Of a stretch of 64,000 nt of DNA, positions 41,654 through 48,912 are shown one piece after another; position 1 is the first letter of the stretch, and every line of letters starts with the position of its first letter. Where the stretch lies: contig NZ_JAFFSU010000002.1 of assembly GCF_017948455.1 (NCBI RefSeq), positions 496,001 through 560,000 on the forward strand, written 5' to 3'. The notes beneath the pieces were generated by a model. It worked only from the letters and a program-made list of their open reading frames with translations, was not told where the DNA came from and made no database searches. Origin of the DNA: Streptomyces sp. GESEQ-4 (GTDB taxonomy: Bacteria; Actinomycetota; Actinomycetes; Streptomycetales; Streptomycetaceae). A program made the position numbers and the translations under genes.

Positions 41654-41684
41654 CGTTACGTTCCTCCGAACCAGCGAAAGGTGG

Positions 41685-41707
41685 GATGACGGCATGCACG
41701 CGTCATC
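41685..41707. promoter_or_regulatory. Inverted repeat upstream of the alpha-galactosidase gene
   Basis: GATGACG-GCATGCACG-CGTCATC, 7 bp arms with a GCATGC core, 32 nt upstream of the start. It differs from the LacI palindrome at 38.3 kb, so another regulator is implied. Confidence 0.45.
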
Positions 41708-41774
41708 AGTGCGTTCACGGTAGGACGTGTCGGAGTCTGTTGGAAGATGCGCGTTCGATGGTGTGGGTCTGTGT

Positions 41775-42113
41775 TCAGCCACTCGAGAAACGGCGTGCGA
41801 GGTCGCGCAGCGAGGCCGCCGCGTCGGCCACCTGATCCCGCGGCATCGTGGAGCCCGCCATGCCGCCCAGCCGCTCCATGTCCTCGGCGAGGTGCAGGTG
41901 TTCACGGGCGGCGTGCTCACGGCAGGGCAGGCAGGTAACACTCTCCGGGCGCGCGGAGGTCATCGCGTACGGCACACGCAGGCCGCATCCGGCGGTGACG
42001 GTGCTCGGGATGTCGCCGGCGAGAGCGAACGTGGACGCCAGGATGTTGCGCGTGGCGGCGCTGTTGTGCAGCACCTTCGCGTCGACGTGGATGTGCCGGT
42101 CCTGCTCGTCCAT
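41775..42113 (-). CDS. Small Cys/His-rich hypothetical protein
   Basis: 112 residues, not assignable to a named family by eye. A short beta region (RHIHVDAKVLHNSAATRNILASTFAL) precedes CGLRVPYAMTSARPESVTCLPCREHAAREHLHLAE, in which C-x(19)-C-x2-C-x2-H forms a plausible zinc site. An amphipathic helix follows. The ATG on the minus strand has AAGGAGG upstream. It is divergent from a small secreted protein; a regulatory or chaperone-like role is only a guess. Confidence 0.75.
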   Translation of the reverse strand: MDEQDRHIHVDAKVLHNSAATRNILASTFALAGDIPSTVTAGCGLRVPYAMTSARPESVTCLPCREHAAREHLHLAEDMERLGGMAGSTMPRDQVADAAASLRDLARRFSSG

Positions 42114-42248
42114 CCGCCCTCCTTGGCGTGGCCGCCCTTGTCGTGGCCGTCACGGCAGAGCGTGCCAGTTGGGGATGGATGCCATCCGTTCCGGTTCCCT
42201 CGGGAAGGGGTGCGTGACCCCGGCCCGGTCCGCGCAGTTGAGCGGGGC

Positions 42249-42587
42249 ATGAAGAAGCGCAGCATGCTCGCCATCGCCTCCCTTGCCACCGGATTCGTCG
42301 TCGCGGCTGTGTCGCCGTCCCAAGCCCACGGCGACGATCCCGCCGCGCCCAGCGGTCCGGCTGCTCCCGACCGTCCGGCCGCCCCCGGCGACTCGGCCGT
42401 TCTCCACGGTCCGGCCGTACTGCACGGTCCGGCTGTTCTCGGCGGCACCCCGGCCGTGGTTCACAGTCCGGCCGTCGTCGACGTCGACGAGACCATGGGC
42501 ACCGTCGACCCGTTCCTCGCCCGGGAGTTCCGTATGGCCCTGGACGACACCCCGCACGGGCAGAAGGGCAAGGGCAAGATCGGCTGA
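42249..42587 (+). CDS. Small secreted peptide with HGPAV repeats
   Basis: 112 residues. A short basic n-region (MKKRSM) and hydrophobic core give a signal peptide cleaved at SQAHG. The mature part is Pro/Ala-rich with imperfect repeats VLHGPAVLHGPAVLGG and VVHSPAVVDV, then an acidic segment (DVDETMGTVDPFLAREFRMALDD) and a Lys/Gly tail. No family is recognised. GAGCGGGGC lies just upstream as ribosome site. Strong terminator 22 nt downstream. Probably a released or wall-associated protein. Confidence 0.75.
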   Translation: MKKRSMLAIASLATGFVVAAVSPSQAHGDDPAAPSGPAAPDRPAAPGDSAVLHGPAVLHGPAVLGGTPAVVHSPAVVDVDETMGTVDPFLAREFRMALDDTPHGQKGKGKIG

Positions 42588-42608
42588 CGAGGCCGACGGC
42601 CGGAGCGC

Positions 42609-42644
42609 GACGCCGGTGTCCCCGCGGTCGGGGCCACCGGCGTC
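42609..42644. terminator. Terminator after the small secreted protein
   Basis: GACGCCGGTG pairs with CACCGGCGTC, and CCCCG with CGGGG around a CGGT loop, giving 15 bp of stem with one mismatch position. Confidence 0.87.
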
Positions 42645-42731
42645 CTGCGTCGGTGCGCCCTCAACGGGAGCTGGTTTTGGTGGCAGGGTGGAGCGGGCAA
42701 GCCACAGGGGGCCAACAGAAGAGGGGGAACC

Positions 42732-43772
42732 GTGATCGTCTGGATCAACGGTGCGTTCGGTGCGGGGAAGACCACCACCGCACGGGAACTGATCGACCTG
42801 ATCCCGAACAGCACGCTCTTCGACCCCGAGGTCATCGGCGGAGCACTCACTCACCTGCTCCCGCCCAAACACCTCGCCGAGGTCGGTGACTACCAGGATC
42901 TGCCGATCTGGCGGCGGCTGCTGATCGACACGGCGGCCGCGATGCTCGCCGAACTCGGCGGCACGCTGGTGGTCCCGATGACCCTGCTGCGCCAGGACTA
43001 CCGCGACGAGATCTTCGGCGGACTCGCCGCACGCCGGATCAGTGTCCGGCATGTGCTCCTCGCCCCGGCGGAAACGATCCTGCGCGAACGAATAGCCGGG
43101 CGGGAGGTCCCGCCCGACCTGCCCGACGGTGAGATGCGCATACGGCAGTGGTCGTACGACCACATAGAGCCGTACCGAGCCGCCCTCGCGTCCTGGCTCA
43201 CCGCGGACGCCCACCTCGTCGACACCGGCGCCCTCACCCCGTACGAGACCGCGGTCCGTATCGCCGACGCGGTGAGCAGGGGGAGCGTTCCGGTATGTGA
43301 CATCGTCCAAACCCCGGAACCCACCGCCGAGACGGTCGCCGCCGGCGTCCTCCTCTTCGACGAACACGACCGGGTCCTGCTCGTCGACCCCACCTACAAG
43401 GCAGGCTGGGAGTTCCCCGGCGGTGTCGTCGAACCCGGTGAGGCGCCCGCGCGCGCGGGCATGCGCGAGGTCACCGAGGAGACCGGCATACGGCTCGACG
43501 ACGTCCCCCGCCTCCTCGTCGTGGACTGGGAACCCCCCGCTCCGCCCGGCTACGGCGGCCTCCGCCTCCTCTACGACGGCGGCCGCCTCGACTCCACCGA
43601 GGCCCACCGCCTCCTCCTGCCCGGCCCCGAACTGCGCGACTGGCGCTTCGCCACCGAAACGGAGGCCGCCGACCTGCTCCCACCCGTCCGCTACGAGCGA
43701 CTCCGGTGGGCGCTGCGCGCACGGGAACGCGGAGCGGCGCTGTACCTGGAGGCCGGAATTCCGACACCGTGA
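42732..43772 (+). CDS. P-loop kinase-Nudix hydrolase fusion
   Basis: 346 residues from a GTG preceded by GGGGGAA. Domain 1 (about 1-180) is a small nucleotide kinase-like P-loop protein: [18 protein letters not shown] (Walker A), [23 protein letters not shown] and [11 protein letters not shown]. Domain 2 (about 195-335) is a Nudix hydrolase with the complete box G-x5-E-x7-R-E-x2-E-E-x-G in [23 protein letters not shown]. Fusion implies a linked phosphorylation and pyrophosphate hydrolysis of the same nucleotide or sugar-nucleotide, but the substrate is not evident. It stands alone between terminators of its neighbours. Confidence 0.92.
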   Translation: MIVWINGAFGAGKTTTARELIDLIPNSTLFDPEVIGGALTHLLPPKHLAEVGDYQDLPIWRRLLIDTAAAMLAELGGTLVVPMTLLRQDYRDEIFGGLAARRISVRHVLLAPAETILRERIAGREVPPDLPDGEMRIRQWSYDHIEPYRAALASWLTADAHLVDTGALTPYETAVRIADAVSRGSVPVCDIVQTPEPTAETVAAGVLLFDEHDRVLLVDPTYKAGWEFPGGVVEPGEAPARAGMREVTEETGIRLDDVPRLLVVDWEPPAPPGYGGLRLLYDGGRLDSTEAHRLLLPGPELRDWRFATETEAADLLPPVRYERLRWALRARERGAALYLEAGIPTP

Positions 43773-43811
43773 CTTGCGTCGTTACGGGCCTGGGGGACAT
43801 CGCCCGGTGGC

Positions 43812-45167
43812 TCAGCTGCCCGCGTAATTGCGCAGGAACAGTGCCTCCGCCACCGAGAGCCGCTCCAGTTCCTGCGGGGACACGCTTTCGTTCACGGCGT
43901 GGATCTGGGCCTCTGGCTCGCTTAGGCCGATGAGCAGGATCTCGGCGTTCGGGTAGAGGGCGGCGAGGGTGTTGCAGAGGGGGATGGAGCCGCCCTGGCC
44001 GGCGTACTGCATGTCCTGGCCCGGGTAGGCCACCGCCATCGCGTCCGCCATCGCCTGGTACGCCGGGCTGCTCGTGTCGGCGCGGAAAGCCTGGCCTCCG
44101 CCGACCTGCTCGGAGTGCAGCCGGGCGCCCCACGGCGTGTGGGCCTCCAGGTGAGCCTGGAGCAGCTTGGTGGCGTCGGCCGTGTCCACGCCCGGCGGCA
44201 CCCGCAGGCTGATCAGCGCGCGGGCGCTCGCGTGCACGGACGGGGTGGCGCCGACGACCGGCGGGCAGTCGATGCCGAGGACGGTGACGGCCGGGCGTGC
44301 CCAGAGGCGGTCGGCGACCGTGCCGGAGCCGATCAGCTCTACGCCGTCCAGCACCTTGGCGTCCGTGCGGAACTGCTCCTCGTCGTAACTCAGCCCGTCC
44401 CACGACGACTCGTCGGTGAGCCCGTCGACCGTCGTCGAACCGTCCTCCGCGCGCAGCGAGTCCAGTACGCGGATCAGCGCGCCCAGCGCGTCGGGCGCGG
44501 CCCCGCCGAACTGGCCGGAGTGCAGGTTGCCTTCGAGCGTGTCGATGCGGACGCGGACCAGGGTCATGCCGCGCAAGGTGGAGGTGACCGTCGGCAGACC
44601 GACGCGGAAGTTGCCCGCGTCGCCGATGACGACGGTGTCGGCCGCCAGGAGCTCCGGGTGTTCCTCGGCGTACCGCTCCAGTCCGCCCGTACCCATCTCC
44701 TCCGAACCCTCGGCGATCACCTTGACGTGGACGGGTATGCCGCCGTTCGCCTTGAGCGCGCGCAGCGCGAGCAAGTGCATGATCACGCCGCCCTTGCAGT
44801 CGGCGGCCCCGCGCCCGTACCAGCGCCCGTCACGCTCGGTCAGTTCGAAGGGCGGCGTGGTCCACGCGGCCTCGTCGAGCGGCGGCTGTACGTCGTAGTG
44901 GGCGTAGAGGAGCACCGTCTTCGCGCCCTCGGGGCCGGGCAGATAGCCGTACACGGACTGCGTGCCGTCGGGGGTGTCGAGCAGGGCCACGTCCTGGAAG
45001 CCCTCGGCGCGCAGCGCGTCGGCGACCCAGTTCGCGGCGCCCTCGCTCTCGCTCTTCGGGAACTGGTCGAAGTCCGCCACCGACTTGAACGCCACCAGTT
45101 CGGTGAGCTCCGCCCGCGCCCTGGGCATCAGCGAGGCGACGGTCTCGGCGACCGGATTCGACGACAT
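43812..45167 (-). CDS. M20-family metallodipeptidase
   Basis: 451 residues from the ATG with AAGGAG upstream. M20 co-catalytic zinc residues are readable: AHYDVQPP (H-x-D), RGAADCKGGV, the catalytic EGSEEMGTGG (E-E), the VIGDAGNF ligand and, at the end, the metal ligand in IHAVNES. The dimerisation lid (about 190-320) lies between. Length and motifs match dipeptidase/carnosinase-type M20 enzymes that trim small peptides in the cytosol. It is divergent from the geranylgeranyl reductase-family gene across 133 bp. Confidence 0.93.
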   Translation of the reverse strand: MSSNPVAETVASLMPRARAELTELVAFKSVADFDQFPKSESEGAANWVADALRAEGFQDVALLDTPDGTQSVYGYLPGPEGAKTVLLYAHYDVQPPLDEAAWTTPPFELTERDGRWYGRGAADCKGGVIMHLLALRALKANGGIPVHVKVIAEGSEEMGTGGLERYAEEHPELLAADTVVIGDAGNFRVGLPTVTSTLRGMTLVRVRIDTLEGNLHSGQFGGAAPDALGALIRVLDSLRAEDGSTTVDGLTDESSWDGLSYDEEQFRTDAKVLDGVELIGSGTVADRLWARPAVTVLGIDCPPVVGATPSVHASARALISLRVPPGVDTADATKLLQAHLEAHTPWGARLHSEQVGGGQAFRADTSSPAYQAMADAMAVAYPGQDMQYAGQGGSIPLCNTLAALYPNAEILLIGLSEPEAQIHAVNESVSPQELERLSVAEALFLRNYAGS

Positions 45168-45300
45168 GGGCACGCTCCTTGTGGGTGCGACGTTATGACA
45201 GGTAAGTGCTGTGATCCTCCCACAGCGGCCTCGGACGACGGCCGCCGTAGGATGCGGGAGACAGGTGCGGCAGCGGCTTGATCGGGAGCAGTAGACCATC

Positions 45301-46542
45301 GTGAGCAGCGAGAACTCTTCGGCGGACGACGTGCGGCAGGTGTGGGACGTCGTCGTGGTGGGCGCGGGACCCGCGGGGGCCTCGGCCGCGTACGCGGCGG
45401 CGGTCGCGGGGCGCCGCGTCCTGCTGCTGGAGAAGGCCGAACTGCCGCGCTACAAGACATGCGGCGGCGGCATCATCGGCCCCTCGCGCGACTCCCTGCC
45501 GCCCGGCTTCGAGCTGCCGCTGCGGGACCGGGTGCACGCGGTCACGTTCTCCAGCAACGGGCGCTTCACGCGTACACGCCGCTCCAAGCAGATGCTGTTC
45601 GGCCTGATCAACCGCGCCGAGTTCGACCAGCAGCTCGTCGAGCACGCGCAGAAGGCGGGCGCCGAGCTGCGTACGGGCGTCACGGTGGCACGGGTCGAGC
45701 AACACGGGTCGGCGGTGCCGGACCGGCGTACGGTCGCCGTCGTCCTGCAGGGCGGCGAGACGCTGCTCGCGCGTTCGGTCGTGGGGGCCGACGGCAGCGC
45801 CAGCCGCATAGGGGCGCACGTCGGCGTGAAGCTCGGCCAGGTGGATCTGGGCCTGGAGGCGGAGATCCCGGTGCCCGAGACCGTCGCCGAGGACTGGAAG
45901 GGGCGGGTGCTCATCGACTGGGGGCCCCTGCCCGGCAGTTACGGGTGGGTGTTCCCCAAGGGGGACACCCTGACCGTCGGGGTCATCTCGGCGCGGGGTG
46001 AGGGCGCGGCGACGAAGCGGTACCTGGAGGACTTCGTCGGGCGGCTCGGGCTCGCGGGGTTCGAACCCAGCATCTCCTCCGGCCACTTGACGCGCTGCCG
46101 CGCCGACGACTCGCCGCTGTCGCGCGGGCGGGTGCTGGTGTGCGGGGACGCGGCGGGGCTGCTCGAGCCGTGGACGCGCGAGGGCATCTCGTTCGCGCTG
46201 CGGTCGGGGCGGCTCGCGGGGGAGTGGGCGGTGCGGATCGCCGAGGCGAACGACGCGGTGGACACCCGGCGCCAGGCCCTGAACTACGCCTTCGCCATCA
46301 AGGCCGGGCTGGGCGTGGAGATGGCGGTCGGCAAGCGGCTGCTGACCGTGTTCGAGCGGCGCCCCGGTCTCTTCCACGCGGCGCTGACCGGCTTCCGGCC
46401 CGCCTGGAAGGCGTTCACGGACATCACGCGCGGAGCGACGTCGCTGGGCGAGATGGTCCGCTCGCATCCGATGGCCCAGCGCGCCCTGACCGCGCTGGAC
46501 CGCCGGCCCGTCGGTGGGGAGGCCGGCGAGGTCAGCTCTTGA
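45301..46542 (+). CDS. Geranylgeranyl reductase-family FAD-dependent oxidoreductase
   Basis: 413 residues from a GTG preceded by GGGAGCAG. FAD Rossmann motif VVVVGAGPAGASAAYAAA; ELPRYKTCGGGIIGP, typical of the family; GADGSASRIG; and the second FAD motif VLVCGDAAGLLEPWTREGISFALRSG. Members reduce isoprenoid double bonds (menaquinone or carotenoid side chains, archaeal-type lipids) using NADPH or ferredoxin. TAGGAT at 45248-45253 is a probable -10. The 3' end overlaps the convergent Ddn-type gene by 11 nt. Confidence 0.92.
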   Translation: MSSENSSADDVRQVWDVVVVGAGPAGASAAYAAAVAGRRVLLLEKAELPRYKTCGGGIIGPSRDSLPPGFELPLRDRVHAVTFSSNGRFTRTRRSKQMLFGLINRAEFDQQLVEHAQKAGAELRTGVTVARVEQHGSAVPDRRTVAVVLQGGETLLARSVVGADGSASRIGAHVGVKLGQVDLGLEAEIPVPETVAEDWKGRVLIDWGPLPGSYGWVFPKGDTLTVGVISARGEGAATKRYLEDFVGRLGLAGFEPSISSGHLTRCRADDSPLSRGRVLVCGDAAGLLEPWTREGISFALRSGRLAGEWAVRIAEANDAVDTRRQALNYAFAIKAGLGVEMAVGKRLLTVFERRPGLFHAALTGFRPAWKAFTDITRGATSLGEMVRSHPMAQRALTALDRRPVGGEAGEVSS

Positions 46543-46987
46543 CCGTGATCCGGAACACGGGGTGGTCGGGCGCGATGCGCCGCAACTCCTCGTCGGACGA
46601 GTCGGGGCCCACGCCCTTGAAGAACACACCGACCTCGGCCTTCCAGCGCTTGAGGTAGGCGCGCAGCAGCGGGGGCTTGTCGTCGTCGGCGACCTCGGTC
46701 GCGGTGAACGTCTCCACGTTCTTCCCGAGCCGCAGTTCACCGCCGCCCGCGGCCCGCATGTTGTGCGTCCACTGGACGTGGCCGCGGGGTGCGACGAGGT
46801 ACTGCGTGCCGTCCACCGTGAGCAGGTTGACCGGTGTCGTGCGCCACTCGCCGCTCTTGCGTCCGCGGACGGCGAGGACCCGGGAGCCCCAGACGCTGAG
46901 CCCGCGGCGCGTCATCCAGGCCACGGCGCGGTTGAAGACGTTGACGGTGAACCAGCCGGGCTTCTGGACGTGGGTGGACGTGGACAT
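46532..46987 (-). CDS. F420-dependent Ddn-family nitroreductase/quinone reductase
   Basis: 151 residues of the Ddn/DUF385 split barrel: GRKSGEWRTTPVNLLTVDGTQYLVAPRG (about 45-70, deazaflavin-phosphate loop), HVQWTHNMRAAGGGELRLG and the DHPVFRITVKS end. The family binds coenzyme F420 and reduces quinones or nitro compounds. It is divergent from a TetR regulator across 210 bp with a repeated palindrome, so expression is probably induced when the regulator binds its ligand. The stop overlaps the preceding reductase gene on the other strand. Confidence 0.9.
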   Translation of the reverse strand: MSTSTHVQKPGWFTVNVFNRAVAWMTRRGLSVWGSRVLAVRGRKSGEWRTTPVNLLTVDGTQYLVAPRGHVQWTHNMRAAGGGELRLGKNVETFTATEVADDDKPPLLRAYLKRWKAEVGVFFKGVGPDSSDEELRRIAPDHPVFRITVKS

Positions 46988-47012
46988 CTGGGCCCCCAGG
47001 GACGTTGTGGGT

Positions 47013-47173
47013 GAGCGGTGCTCGCTTGGGTGAGCGCCGATCGTGATTGTGAGCACTGCTCTCGCTTCACTCGGAAGTCTGCCCGAGATCGGTGATCCAA
47101 AGCAAGAGCACTGCTCTCTTTTGTGTGTGCCGCTCTTTTCTGCGTTCCCCGCTCTTGTTTGTGTGCACTGCTC
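47013..47173. promoter_or_regulatory. Operator array GAGCACTGCTC between the Ddn-type and TetR genes
   Basis: Perfect 11 bp palindromes GAGCACTGCTC at 47051-47061 and 47106-47116. Near copies are GTGCACTGCTC (47163-47173) and GAGCGGTGCTC (47013-47023). Spacing is 38, 55 and 57 nt, so the last three are about 5 helical turns apart and on one face. Flanks of the second copy extend the symmetry (AGAGCACTGCTCT). These are probably sites of the divergent TetR regulator. Confidence 0.75.
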
Positions 47174-47197
47174 CGAAAACGTGGAACACTCCTTCGC

Positions 47198-47884
47198 ATG
47201 AGCACCGCACAAGGAGCCCGCGCCCGAGCCAGGATCGAGGTCACCGCCGCCATCAAGGACGAGGCGCGCAGACAGCTCGCGGCCGAAGGCGCCGCCAAGC
47301 TCTCGCTGCGCGCCGTGGCCCGCGAACTCGGCATGGCGTCCTCCGCGCTCTACCGCTACTTCCCGAGCCGCGACGACCTGCTCACCGCCCTCATCATCGA
47401 CGCCTACAACTCGATGGGCCAGAGCGCGGAGGCGGCCCACGAGAAGGTCGCGGACGCCGGGCCCGCACAGCGCTGGGTCACGGTGTGCGAGGCGGTACGC
47501 GCGTGGGCGCTGGGGCATCCGCACGAGTACGCGCTGATCTATGGTTCGCCGGTCCCCGGCTACACCGCGCCCGACGACACCGTCCCCGCCGCATCCCGGG
47601 TCGCCCTCGTCTTCATCGGCATCCTCCGCGATGCCTACCATGGCCTCGGCCTCGCCAAGCCGCCGCTGCCCGCCGAACTGCGCGCCGAGGCCGAGCGGAT
47701 GACGGCCGACATCGCGCCCGACCTGCCCCCCGAGACGGTCAACGCACTCGTCGCGGCCTGGGCCCAGCTGTACGGGCTGGTCGGGTTCGAGTTGTTCGGC
47801 CAGTTCAACCGGGTCGTGGAGGATCGCGCGACGTTCTTCCGGCATGCGGTGGGTCAACTCGCCCATGGGGTGGGCTTGGTGTAG
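47198..47884 (+). CDS. TetR-family transcriptional regulator of the Ddn-type gene
   Basis: 228 residues from the ATG of MSTAQGARARARIEV; a longer frame exists without support. TetR DNA-binding region IKDEARRQLAAEGAAKLSLRAVARELGMASSALYRYFPSRDDLLTALI (about 14-62). The C-terminal domain includes TetR_C_13-like sequence (VRAWALGHPHEYALIYGSPVPGYTAP). It is divergent from the F420-dependent reductase gene with an operator array between. A dispersed repeat stem-loop begins right at its stop and may terminate it. Confidence 0.9.
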   Translation: MSTAQGARARARIEVTAAIKDEARRQLAAEGAAKLSLRAVARELGMASSALYRYFPSRDDLLTALIIDAYNSMGQSAEAAHEKVADAGPAQRWVTVCEAVRAWALGHPHEYALIYGSPVPGYTAPDDTVPAASRVALVFIGILRDAYHGLGLAKPPLPAELRAEAERMTADIAPDLPPETVNALVAAWAQLYGLVGFELFGQFNRVVEDRATFFRHAVGQLAHGVGLV

Positions 47885-47941
47885 TCGTCTGCGGGTCCGT
47901 TGTGGCTGGTCGCGCAGTTCCCCGCGCCCCTATCGGGGCGC
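47884..47941 (+). repeat. Dispersed intergenic repeat, copy 3
   Basis: GTCGTCTGCGGGTCCGTTGTGG, then CTGGTCGCGCAGTTCCCC and the hairpin GCGCCCC-TATC-GGGGCGC (47924-47941). Almost identical to copy 2. Confidence 0.88.
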
Positions 47942-47982
47942 TGTCGATCCGTAGCCGACTTAGCCGAGGCCACTTAGAGGGG

Positions 47983-48804
47983 CTACGGCACCGGCACCAC
48001 CAGCGCCGGCAGCAGTTCCGGGTCCTGGCGCAGGATCCGCTCGTGCAGTGATCGCAGCGCGGGCCCCGGATCCGCGCCCATCGCCTCGGCGAGGCGTTGC
48101 CGTGCGGCCTCGTATGCGGTGAGCGCGTCGGTCGGCCGGCCGGTGCGGCACAGGGCCAGCATCAGCAGCTCGACGAGGCGCTCGCGCAACGGGTGGGCGG
48201 CCACGAGCCGGACGAGTTCGTGGACGTACTCGAAGGACTGGCCGAGTTCGATCGCTCCGGCGAGCCGGGCTTCGAGGACGGTGAGCCGTTTCTCGGCCCA
48301 GCGCAGTCGCTCCGCGGCAAGGTAGGGCGCCTGCAGGCCCTCGGCGAAGTCGCCGCGCCACAATTCCTCGGCACGCCGGGCCAGTTCACCGGCCTGCCGC
48401 AGCTCGCCCGCGTCCCGTGCCGCCAGGGCCTGGTCGACCAGGCGGCGCCGTTCGCGCAGGTCGTCGGCCTCGACGCCGGTGAGCAGGTATCCGGTGCCGG
48501 TCCACGACAGCTCCGGCCCGTCCCCGAGCGCGCGGCGCAGACCGGAGACGTACTTCTGCACCAGGTTGCGCACATGCACCGGCGGCGTCCCGCCCCACAC
48601 GGCCTCGACCAGGCCGTCGTAGGACAAGGGGCGCCCCTCCTGGAGCAACAGGACGGCGAGCACCGCGCGTTGTTTCGGTGGGCCGAGCGGGATCTCCACG
48701 CCGTCGCGCAACGCGCGCAGTGGGCCGAGCAGTTCGCAGCGCAGGGCGGGTGAAGCCGCCGTCGTCGCCGTGTGCGGGCCGCGCGCAGTCCCCGTTGTCC
48801 CCAT
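47983..48804 (-). CDS. SARP-type (AfsR/DnrI/BTAD) transcriptional activator
   Basis: 273 residues, the size of small SARPs. The N-terminal OmpR-like winged helix (about 20-110) includes LGPPKQRAVLAVLLLQEGRPLSYDGLVEAVWGG and VQKYVSGLRRALG. The bacterial transcriptional activator domain (about 120-270) includes DLRERRRLVDQALAARDAGELRQAGELARRAEELWRGDF and ALMLALCRTGRPTDALTAYEAARQRLAEAMGADPGPALRSLHERIL. The start has a TACGCT -10 ending 6 nt before it, so the mRNA may be leaderless. Direct repeats of the SARP-site kind lie between it and the divergent MMPL gene, which is the likely target. No biosynthetic cluster is in the window. Confidence 0.92.
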   Translation of the reverse strand: MGTTGTARGPHTATTAASPALRCELLGPLRALRDGVEIPLGPPKQRAVLAVLLLQEGRPLSYDGLVEAVWGGTPPVHVRNLVQKYVSGLRRALGDGPELSWTGTGYLLTGVEADDLRERRRLVDQALAARDAGELRQAGELARRAEELWRGDFAEGLQAPYLAAERLRWAEKRLTVLEARLAGAIELGQSFEYVHELVRLVAAHPLRERLVELLMLALCRTGRPTDALTAYEAARQRLAEAMGADPGPALRSLHERILRQDPELLPALVVPVP

Positions 48805-48829
48805 GCGTCGAGCGTAACGCGCACCCCGT

Positions 48830-48863
48830 CTTCCAGCGGATCTTCCAGCGGGCCTTCCAGCGG
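48830..48863. promoter_or_regulatory. Three direct repeats, candidate SARP binding site
   Basis: CTTCCAGCGG at 48830-48839, 48842-48851 and 48854-48863, a 12 bp period close to the ~11 bp period of known SARP heptamer repeats. Read on the minus strand (CCGCTGGAAG) they end about 13 nt before the SARP -10 at 48811-48816, so they cover its -35. Confidence 0.6.
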
Positions 48864-48873
48864 CCCGGCCGAC

Positions 48874-48889
48874 GGTGTGGGAGCACACC
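48874..48889. promoter_or_regulatory. Inverted repeat upstream of the MMPL transporter gene
   Basis: GGTGTG-GGAG-CACACC, 6 bp perfect arms, 23 nt upstream of the MMPL start and 10 nt after the direct repeats. Candidate second operator or leader hairpin. Confidence 0.45.
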
Positions 48890-48912
48890 AGCCTCCGCAG
48901 AAAGGCGACTTC

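Noticed and set aside
46056..46068. GGGTTCGAACCC resembling a tRNA T-loop
   Set aside because: It lies inside the geranylgeranyl reductase-family coding sequence, with no anticodon or acceptor stem around it. The same holds for GTTCGGATCGAAC near 24900.
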